From an uncultured Eubacteriales bacterium (GTDB taxonomy: Bacteria > Bacillota > Clostridia > Oscillospirales > Oscillospiraceae): a DNA stretch of 7,950 nucleotides. The DNA is taken from assembly GCA_900549495.1 (NCBI GenBank), contig UROL01000088.1, forward strand, positions 1 to 7,950, given 5' to 3'. A program made the translations under genes and the position numbers. Positions 1-4,236 of the stretch are shown here, piece by piece. How positions within the stretch are numbered: the first letter of the stretch is position 1; the number at the start of each line of letters is the position of its first letter. The notes below the pieces were generated by a model that made no database searches, had not been told where the DNA came from, and worked only from the letters and a program-made list of their open reading frames with translations.

Positions 1-39
1 CCTCGGTCTCGTGGGCTCGGAGATGTGTATAAGAGACAG
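1..39. other. Nextera Read 2 adapter contamination at contig end
   Basis: Bases 6-39 match the 34-base Illumina Nextera Read 2 transposase adapter as I recall it. Bases 21-39 are the 19-base Tn5 mosaic end AGATGTGTATAAGAGACAG. The first five bases (CCTCG) sit where the i7 index would lie and could be the end of an index barcode. This is library-construction sequence, not genome. Genomic DNA begins at base 40. Read on the minus strand it encodes LSLIHISEPTRPR, a peptide typical of adapter-contaminated protein entries. Confidence 0.97.
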
Positions 40-657
40 GTACAGCAGGCAAATCAAAATCAACGCATCGCTATACAGGGAATTGAAAAACACCAGATAG
101 GAGATATCCGAGAAAATCAGCACCCCCAGCGCCGTAACCACCAGAGCCTCGGAGAAGTAGCACACCCGCTCCACCCCGGCTTTCAGCACCAGAAATACGG
201 CGGGGAGATACAGCGCCAAATACACCAGGGCCAGAAACCGGACATCAAACTGCCCATCGGCTGTAACCAGGGTATCCAGCGCTATGGCGGCGTAGACGAA
301 GAGATTCTGGGTGCTGTGTATCGGCTGGCCGGTGCGGGAGGTTTCATACACCCGGGTGAAAAATTCGTTGGAGGCAAACAGCGCCGGGTCCTCCCCCTGG
401 TCGGCCTGCCGGTAGCTCAGGCCGTATTCCTGCATCTTCTGGTTGCCGATGCTGTCGTTGGCCATGCCCAGGTAGGCGGGGGTAAACAGGGAAAACACCG
501 CCACCGCCAGGCAGACCGCCGTGCCAATCAGGGCCATAGCCGCAGGGGTATATCGCTTGGCCATCCAGCTGTTGAAGTGCTGCCGCTTCTTCCAAAGGGC
601 TGCCAGAAATCCGGCAAAGCGAAGAATCCATTCCCAAATCCATTTTACGGTTTTCAT
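40..657 (-). CDS. Multi-pass membrane protein N-terminal fragment, possibly WsfD-like GT-C glycosyltransferase
   Basis: On the minus strand an uninterrupted frame of 206 codons runs from ATG at 657-655 to base 40, where it meets the adapter. The real protein therefore continues off the contig and the C-terminus is missing. A purine-rich AGGGGTGG lies about 5 nt upstream of the ATG as a ribosome site. The fragment has a basic, Trp-rich N-terminus (MKTVKWIWEW) and a membrane segment at about residues 37-58. An extracytoplasmic stretch of roughly 60-120 includes AYLGMAND, and further membrane segments lie at about 140-160 and 170-206, ending in YLVFFNSLYSDA. A first transmembrane helix followed by a GMAND-type loop and a later FFNSxYSDA motif recalls GT-C membrane glycosyltransferase-like proteins annotated as WsfD in Firmicutes. 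That family assignment is from memory and tentative; the reading frame and membrane nature are directly visible. Codons after base 40 in this frame are adapter and must not be annotated. Confidence 0.82.
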
Positions 658-721
658 TCCATCCACCCCTGCTGACGCAAGCGGGAAGTCTCCGGGCCAT
701 ATCCCCAGGGTGCCTTCCTAT

Positions 722-772
722 AAAAAAGAGAGGGAGACACAATGCCCCTGCTTCGCAAGTTTGTGGCCCCCT
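722..772 (-). terminator. Leader terminator/attenuator candidate upstream of the membrane protein
   Basis: On the minus strand, 761-772 and 731-742 can pair as AGGGGG-x-CACAA with TTGTG-x-CTCCCT. That gives about 11 pairs with one mismatch and one G-U, enclosing an 18-nt loop, and a T6 run follows at 727-722 after CTC. The structure lies between the predicted start of transcription (about 798) and the start codon at 657. It would act as an intrinsic terminator in the leader of the membrane-protein gene. There is no obvious leader peptide or known riboswitch core, so the controlling signal is unknown. The mismatch and G-U make it only moderately strong. Confidence 0.5.
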
Positions 773-804
773 TCCTTCAAAATAAATAACGAAACACACG
801 AAAT

Positions 805-833
805 ATTATAGCGCAGTTTCCAACCCGGTGCAA
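805..833 (-). promoter_or_regulatory. Sigma-A type promoter for the 40-657 membrane protein gene
   Basis: On the minus strand, TTGCAC (833-828) is followed by a 17-nt spacer and a perfect TATAAT (810-805). Transcription would start near 798, giving a leader of about 140 nt before the ATG at 657. The hexamers and spacing fit the housekeeping consensus very well. Confidence 0.8.
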
Positions 834-964
834 GAGGAAATTACCTTTTCTCGTCAAAATCCGGTGTATTTTTGCAAGGAACATGCAAATTCAAATTTCT
901 GCACAACTTTGCGGCCACTTGCCTTTTCCGGAAAGGATGCACGGTCTGTACACAATTTCGCTTT

Positions 965-975
965 ATTATAGCACA
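965..975 (-). promoter_or_regulatory. Possible second, extended -10 promoter
   Basis: Minus-strand TGTGCTATAAT places a perfect TATAAT (970-965) behind a TGn extended -10 motif. The hexamer 17 nt upstream (TTCCCT, 993-988) is a poor -35 and overlaps the stem and T-tail of the preceding terminator. If active it would start a transcript near 958, running through about 300 nt of leader into the membrane-protein gene. Confidence 0.4.
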
Positions 976-978
976 GGC

Positions 979-1028
979 AAAAGAAAAAGGGAACTGTACT
1001 ACAGTGCAAAACCGCCATACAGTTCCCT
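979..1028 (-). terminator. Intrinsic terminator of the membrane protein/GIY-YIG unit
   Basis: A perfect 11-bp inverted repeat, AGGGAACTGTA (988-998) and TACAGTTCCCT (1018-1028), flanks a 19-nt loop. Read on the minus strand the stem is followed by TTTTTCTTTT and begins 5 nt after the GIY-YIG stop codon at 1034-1036. The plus strand also has a T-run after the stem (1030-1035), so the element could work in both directions, but no plus-strand gene ends here. Confidence 0.85.
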
Positions 1029-1033
1029 GTTTT

Positions 1034-1286
1034 TTACATTGATTTTTCCTGGTTCTGCTGCCCGGAGATAAGATATTCCTTCTCCTCCCGGGTCAGCTTT
1101 TTAACTGCCAGTTCCCGCCGCAGCGCATCGCAATGGCTGGGACATTGCTCCAGGTATACCAGAGCAGCGTCAGATGTGTATAAGAGACAGGTGCATAGCC
1201 AGCCGCTTCTGGGCATCCACCGCAATGCCGGTATACAGTGTTCCGTCGCCGCAACGCAGAATATAGAGCTGCCAGGGCTGATCCAT
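1034..1286 (-). CDS. GIY-YIG nuclease family protein, split by adapter sequence
   Basis: The N-terminal half starts at ATG 1286-1284 and gives 32 residues, with WQLYILRCGDGTLYTGIAVD and KRLAMH, down to base 1191. The C-terminal half occupies 1163-1034 in a different frame and reads LVYLEQC, then ALRRELAVKKLTREEKEYL, and ends in TAA. Together these match small single-domain GIY-YIG proteins of the YhbQ/UPF0213 type. They carry the GIY-like Tyr and YTG elements, the following Arg (KRL) and the Glu of LRRE. Compared with recalled E. coli YhbQ, about 16 residues containing the usual GKGAK-x-x-RG segment are missing exactly where the adapter sits. I therefore infer an intact gene in the organism that was damaged by assembly, with roughly 45-50 genomic bases lost. 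The start overlaps the upstream stop as TGATG, implying translational coupling. Cellular role of this subfamily is poorly defined; a DNA-processing role is usually assumed. Confidence 0.88.
1164..1190. other. Internal Nextera Read 1 adapter remnant (assembly artefact)
   Basis: Bases 1172-1190 are the Tn5 mosaic end AGATGTGTATAAGAGACAG, and 1164-1171 (GCAGCGTC) match the preceding bases of the Nextera Read 1 adapter, giving a 27-base match. Base 1163 (A) departs from the adapter (G), so genomic sequence ends at or after 1163 on the left and restarts at 1191 on the right. Both flanks belong to the same GIY-YIG gene, so neighbourhood order is right but a short piece of genome is missing. Confidence 0.96.
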
Positions 1287-1798
1287 CAGTGTTTTCTCCA
1301 TAGTACCAGCCCCCGGTTCAGCAGACGGTCCAGCAGCAGGAAGGTCACATTGCCCAGCAGCAGCATCACTGCCAGCATTCCTATCCCAGTCTGCCGGAAC
1401 TCCTGGCTCAGCTCCGGCAGCCCTAGCAGCCTCAGCAGGATAAAATACATCACCCCGACGCTGACATTGAACAGCAGCAGCTTCCATAGCCAGCCCAGAT
1501 GCAGCTTATCCATTTTCGGCTTCACAATTGGGTAATATCCCAGGAAGAGAAAGGCAGCAGCCGCCTCCTTATCCGCAGACAGCAGGGCGGACAGGATTGT
1601 CACAGCCCCATACCAGGCCCAGGCCACCCGCTCCCCACAGCCCAGCAGCACCACCTGCAGCAGCAGGGCGCAAACCATGGGGCTGACATAGGTCAGGATG
1701 GGAATCAGGCCCCCCAAGCTCATAACAACCACCGCCAGGGCCGCCAGCACACCCCCCAGGGCCATCCGGGAGGCGGGGGTTTTTCTTTTTTCGTTCAC
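1286..1798 (-). CDS. Integral membrane protein, ECF S-component-like, unknown substrate
   Basis: A 170-residue hydrophobic protein with a short basic cytoplasmic N-terminus (MNEKRKTPASR) and about six membrane segments at roughly 13-31, 38-53, 57-73, 79-92, 104-124 and 138-157. It ends in a basic tail (LWRKH). A conserved-looking LGYYPIVKPKMDKL motif lies at about 86-99, between the fourth and fifth segments. Size, helix count and the opening RMALGGVLAALAVV resemble substrate-binding S components of energy-coupling-factor transporters and related uncharacterised Clostridia membrane proteins. No ATPase or T component lies nearby, so the transporter role is inference. The start is GTG at 1798-1796, chosen because GGAGGAG (1810-1804) sits 5 nt upstream. 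The stop shares a base with the GIY-YIG start. I found no clear promoter in the divergent gap to the plus-strand gene. Confidence 0.85.
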   Translation of the reverse strand: MNEKRKTPASRMALGGVLAALAVVVMSLGGLIPILTYVSPMVCALLLQVVLLGCGERVAWAWYGAVTILSALLSADKEAAAAFLFLGYYPIVKPKMDKLHLGWLWKLLLFNVSVGVMYFILLRLLGLPELSQEFRQTGIGMLAVMLLLGNVTFLLLDRLLNRGLVLWRKH

Positions 1799-1860
1799 AG
1801 TAGCTCCTCCGTTTGTTGTCTATTCTGCACAAAATGTCCAGATATTTTTTCCAGCTCTTA

Positions 1861-1889
1861 TTGACATATTTCCATTTTTCCGCTATATT
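1861..1889 (+). promoter_or_regulatory. Near-consensus sigma-A promoter of the 107-aa gene
   Basis: TTGACA (1861-1866), a 17-nt spacer and TATATT (1884-1889) form a near-perfect housekeeping promoter. Transcription would start near 1896, leaving a short leader of about 29 nt that carries AGGAGG (1911-1916). Confidence 0.87.
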
Positions 1890-1924
1890 ATGGGTGTGAT
1901 CCATTCCCAAAGGAGGAATACAGC

Positions 1925-2248
1925 ATGGAAGATTACAGTGCAATGATTCGCAGAACGTTCCAGCAGGGCAGTGTTCTGGATGCCGAGACGCTTTTTCAGG
2001 CGTTCCTGCGTAACGCCTTCCCCACCTTCCATTTCCGCCGGTTAGAGGTCATCAGCTTTAGCCGGGGGGAGATACAAACCATGGAGGGCAGGAGCTGGAA
2101 CCATGTTTTCCACATCACCAAGGACACCCTGTCCGGCAGCCCCGTCTGGCGGGTGGAATGCCACCGGGTCACCATGGGCGAGACCCCGGATAAGCAGGTC
2201 TATCTGGACTATCTGACCCTGGGCTTCGTCAGCTATGCAGAAAAATAA
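1925..2248 (+). CDS. Hypothetical protein of 107 residues
   Basis: The ATG at 1925 follows AGGAGG (1911-1916) by 8 nt and lies behind a near-consensus promoter, so this is a real monocistronic gene. I do not recognise the family. The protein is soluble-looking, with no signal peptide or membrane segment. The N-terminal half (about 1-35, MEDYSAMIRRTFQQG onward) looks helical. The C-terminal two thirds alternate hydrophobic and polar residues (FRRLEVISF, WNHVFHITKD, WRVECHRVTMGE, VYLDYLTLGFVSY), suggesting a beta-sheet of four or so strands. It has one Cys and three His with no obvious metal-binding spacing. It is the only plus-strand gene in the window and is bounded by a divergent membrane-protein gene and a convergent uridine phosphorylase gene, so context gives no functional hint. 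Confidence 0.85.
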   Translation: MEDYSAMIRRTFQQGSVLDAETLFQAFLRNAFPTFHFRRLEVISFSRGEIQTMEGRSWNHVFHITKDTLSGSPVWRVECHRVTMGETPDKQVYLDYLTLGFVSYAEK

Positions 2249-2259
2249 GTGCCTCAACA

Positions 2260-2295
2260 AAAATGTGGCTCCCAAGGGAGCCGCATTTTATTTTT
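2260..2295. terminator. Bidirectional terminator shared by convergent genes
   Basis: GGCTCCC (2267-2273) pairs with GGGAGCC (2276-2282), and the stem extends through a G-U pair and AAAATG/CATTTT arms to 2260-2289. T-runs follow on the plus strand (2291-2295) and, within the outer stem, on the minus strand. It ends the 107-aa gene, whose stop is 12 nt upstream. It also ends uridine phosphorylase, whose TAA (2290-2288) lies inside the outer arm. Confidence 0.88.
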
Positions 2296-3055
2296 GCCGG
2301 TCTGCCTGGATAAGCCGCTTCATGGCCTCGATACCCACCCGGACGGCACCGGTGGTATCCTCGGTGAGCTTCATAAACATACCGGCCTTCTCCCGCTCCT
2401 GGTTCCAGATTACATGGAAGCAGCTGCCGCAGCGCACATGCAGCGCCGCTGCCACCACAAAGAGGGCGGCGGACTCCATCTCGCTGGCCTTGACCCCCAG
2501 ACGCTTCCAGCTGTCCCATTTTTGCAGCAGGTCGTAGTACACCGGGGATTTCTCCGGGCTGTGCTGGCCATAGAAGGAATCCTTGCACTGAACCACACCC
2601 ACATGGGTACGATAGCCCAAAGCCTCGGAGGCCTCTTTCAAGGCGGCGGTAACGCCGAAGTCCGGGACAGCGGGGAACTCTATGGGGGCATACTCCAGGG
2701 AGGTATGCTCATAGCGCACTGCGCCGTTGGCTACCACCACATCCCCGGGCTGCACGTCCAGGTCGATGCCCCCGCAGGTACCCACCCGGATAAAGGTGTC
2801 CGCCCCAATGTTGCATAGCTCCTCCATGGCAATGGAGGCGGAGGGGCCGCCGATGCCGGTGGAGCAGACGGATACCTTCTCCCCGCAGAGGTAGCCGGTG
2901 TAGATATTATACTCCCGGTTCATGCCCACATGAACGGGATTGTCGAAATAGGATGCAATGGACTCGCACCGCCCCGGGTCACCGGGGAGGAACACATAGC
3001 GACCCACGTCCCCCTCTACACAGCGAATATGAAACTGCTTGCCGATATTCTGCAT
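2288..3055 (-). CDS. udp: Uridine phosphorylase (NP-I family)
   Basis: This 255-residue protein is about the length of E. coli Udp (253) and shares its motifs in order. It carries out phosphorolysis of uridine to uracil and ribose 1-phosphate in the cytoplasm, for pyrimidine salvage. Visible elements: phosphate-loop GDPGR (25-29), Arg47 in NREY (phosphate-binding Arg donated across the dimer), STGIGGPS (65-72), RVGTCGGI (90-97, phosphate Arg and Thr) and SEMESAAL (191-198, the ribose-binding Glu-Met-Glu). In the base-recognition loop the Gln is present (YGQH, Gln164), but the position of E. coli Arg168 appears to be Ser. Base preference is therefore less certain, and a broader nucleoside phosphorylase is possible. 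The ATG at 3055 has AAGGAGC about 8 nt upstream and its own promoter. The stop lies inside the shared terminator. Confidence 0.93.
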   Translation of the reverse strand: MQNIGKQFHIRCVEGDVGRYVFLPGDPGRCESIASYFDNPVHVGMNREYNIYTGYLCGEKVSVCSTGIGGPSASIAMEELCNIGADTFIRVGTCGGIDLDVQPGDVVVANGAVRYEHTSLEYAPIEFPAVPDFGVTAALKEASEALGYRTHVGVVQCKDSFYGQHSPEKSPVYYDLLQKWDSWKRLGVKASEMESAALFVVAAALHVRCGSCFHVIWNQEREKAGMFMKLTEDTTGAVRVGIEAMKRLIQADRQK

Positions 3056-3089
3056 GGCGATAGCTCCTTAATGATAAATTGGTGCTTTT

Positions 3090-3118
3090 ATTTTAGCACA
3101 ATCATCCAATTTTTGCAA
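3090..3118 (-). promoter_or_regulatory. Extended -10 promoter of uridine phosphorylase
   Basis: Minus-strand TTGCAA (3118-3113), a 17-nt spacer and TAAAAT (3095-3090) preceded by TGC make a strong sigma-A promoter with an extended -10. It lies within the 67-nt gap behind the hydrolase stop codon (3125-3123), where I see no terminator. Read-through from the hydrolase gene may add to udp expression. Confidence 0.8.
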
Positions 3119-3122
3119 GTAT

Positions 3123-4103
3123 TTAGCCATGTTCTCGGAAGAATTGACGAACTGCCTTTTCATACCCCTCCCTGTCATAGAAATAGCTCATGCCGTGACC
3201 GGCCCCGGGCACAATCAGCAGCTGCTTCGGTGCCTGGCAGGCGGCATAATTTTCCAGGGTCATGGCCGCAGGGACAAAGGTATCGTCTGCCCCATGGATA
3301 AAAAGGATTGGCGTGCGGCATTCCTTCATGGCATCCAGAGTGGAATAGGCATCGGATTTTATTGCAATTTTCCGGCGGCATAGGGCATCTACATGCCCCC
3401 GGCGGTGACGGTAGGGCATATGCAGGTTATGCTCGCTGATATGCTGCCACTCCGCCTGGGCAGAGGTAAAGCCGCAGTCGGCAATAATGCCTGCTACGTT
3501 CTCCGGCAGCTCCGGAAATCCCGAGGCCATCAGCACCGTGGATGCTCCCATGGAAATTCCCGCCAGGTAGATGGGGCTGGCGGCAAAGCCCGCCGAATTC
3601 AGCCACCGCACCCACTCCAGGCAGTCGAATCGTTCCACCATGCCGAAGCCCATGTATTCCCCGCCGCTTCTGCCCTGCCCCCGCTGCTCGGCGTAGAGCG
3701 CCGTGCAGCCGGAATCCCGCAGGAAGTCCCCGATTGCCCCGAAATCCCTGGCCCAGCAGGAGCGCCAGCCATGCATAGCCAGTACCACTCGCTTGGCCCC
3801 CTCCACACGGAACAGGTGCCCCACCAGGGTGGTTCCGTCCCCGCCCCGGATGTGGATTACCTGGTGGGGGGCTGTCTCCAGCTTCTGCTGCATCCGGCGG
3901 CAATGGGCCATAATTTCTTCGTCTTTCAGATTGTCCCCCTGCATCCTTCTGCTCTTTTTCTCCAGCGCCTTTGGCTCCCTGCGATCCAGGGCGGCCCCAA
4001 CCATTTTCCGGTCAAAGGCCCGAGAAATTCCCCGGTGAATCAATGCCGCCGTAGCTGCCGAGGCGCAGGCCCCCAGAAGGACTTTTTTCCCTGTCACATT
4101 CAT
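3123..4103 (-). CDS. Alpha/beta hydrolase with N-terminal membrane anchor
   Basis: The protein has 326 residues if translation starts at the ATG at 4103-4101. I prefer this start because GGGAG (4115-4111) is 7 nt away, whereas the ATG two codons earlier (4109) has only 1 nt spacing. An N-terminal hydrophobic stretch (KKVLLGACASAATAALI, about residues 6-22) suggests a signal anchor or lipid-free membrane tether. The hydrolase domain follows with an HGW oxyanion motif (about 111-113), GQGRSGGEY (142-150) and the nucleophile elbow GISMGAS (nucleophile Ser184). It also has HGADDTFVP (acid Asp274) and GAGHGMS (His302), a complete Ser-Asp-His triad. Size and layout resemble B. subtilis YqkD and Bem46-like serine hydrolases. 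The substrate (ester, peptide or lipid) cannot be told from sequence. It stands alone after the dehydratase terminator. A weak -35-like TTGATG lies in the terminator T-tail, but I see no good promoter. Confidence 0.9.
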   Translation of the reverse strand: MNVTGKKVLLGACASAATAALIHRGISRAFDRKMVGAALDRREPKALEKKSRRMQGDNLKDEEIMAHCRRMQQKLETAPHQVIHIRGGDGTTLVGHLFRVEGAKRVVLAMHGWRSCWARDFGAIGDFLRDSGCTALYAEQRGQGRSGGEYMGFGMVERFDCLEWVRWLNSAGFAASPIYLAGISMGASTVLMASGFPELPENVAGIIADCGFTSAQAEWQHISEHNLHMPYRHRRGHVDALCRRKIAIKSDAYSTLDAMKECRTPILFIHGADDTFVPAAMTLENYAACQAPKQLLIVPGAGHGMSYFYDREGYEKAVRQFFREHG

Positions 4104-4154
4104 ATCCATACTCCCTTTCGGAATAAAGGATACCCAATTTTATAAAGAAGCCAT

Positions 4155-4190
4155 CAAAAAGAACCTGCCCGCAGGACGGACAGGTTCTTG
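4155..4190 (-). terminator. Intrinsic terminator after the dehydratase gene
   Basis: AAGAACCTG (4159-4167) and CAGGTTCTT (4181-4189) form a perfect 9-bp stem with a 13-nt loop. On the minus strand it runs into TTTTT. It lies about 47 nt downstream of the dehydratase stop (4239-4237) and separates that gene from the hydrolase. An alternative inner stem CCTGC/GCAGG (4164-4168, 4171-4175) competes with it. Confidence 0.85.
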
Positions 4191-4236
4191 CCATGCATAT
4201 TGCCTCAGCAGCAAGGGGCGAATTTGCCGGGGCCGC

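Larger units (their letters stand above)
658..1033. other. Intergenic regulatory region without a credible gene
   Basis: These 376 bases contain no convincing coding frame. From right to left they hold the terminator of the GIY-YIG unit (979-1028), a second TATAAT box (965-970), a perfect 10-bp palindrome TTTCCGGAAA (925-934) and an AT-rich stretch with repeated TGCAA words (about 865-890). The main promoter (805-833) and the leader hairpin (722-772) complete it. The order suggests a regulated leader for the membrane-protein gene on the minus strand. Confidence 0.7.

Noticed and set aside
25..675. A 216-aa plus-strand ORF starting MYKRQ
   Set aside because: Its first codons are Tn5 adapter, and the rest is the antisense of the genuine minus-strand membrane-protein frame. 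It is low-complexity, Gln/Gly/His-rich and has no ribosome site.
344..799. A 151-aa minus-strand ORF
   Set aside because: It crosses the promoter and leader hairpin and overlaps the membrane-protein gene out of frame. Its composition (Gly/Pro/Arg) is that of a GC-rich shadow.
883..1071. A 62-aa plus-strand ORF in the regulatory gap
   Set aside because: It has no ribosome site and runs through the GIY-YIG terminator hairpin and into the 3' end of that gene. I see no coding character.
21..1190. A composite Tn5-like transposon bounded by two mosaic ends
   Set aside because: Both copies are in the same orientation and attached to the Nextera Read 2 and Read 1 primer sequences. There is no transposase or cargo, and the synthetic mosaic end differs from natural IS50 ends. 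This is library adapter.
1170..1487. A 105-aa minus-strand ORF ending in LSLIHI
   Set aside because: Its first two thirds are an out-of-frame shadow of the membrane-protein gene and its last residues are adapter. Only the stretch from residue 74 is the true GIY-YIG N-terminus, which I annotated from its coupled ATG at 1286.
1799..1880. A minus-strand promoter for the membrane protein/GIY-YIG unit
   Set aside because: Hexamers such as TGGACA and AGAATA are present but not at workable spacing, so I cannot place a promoter with confidence.
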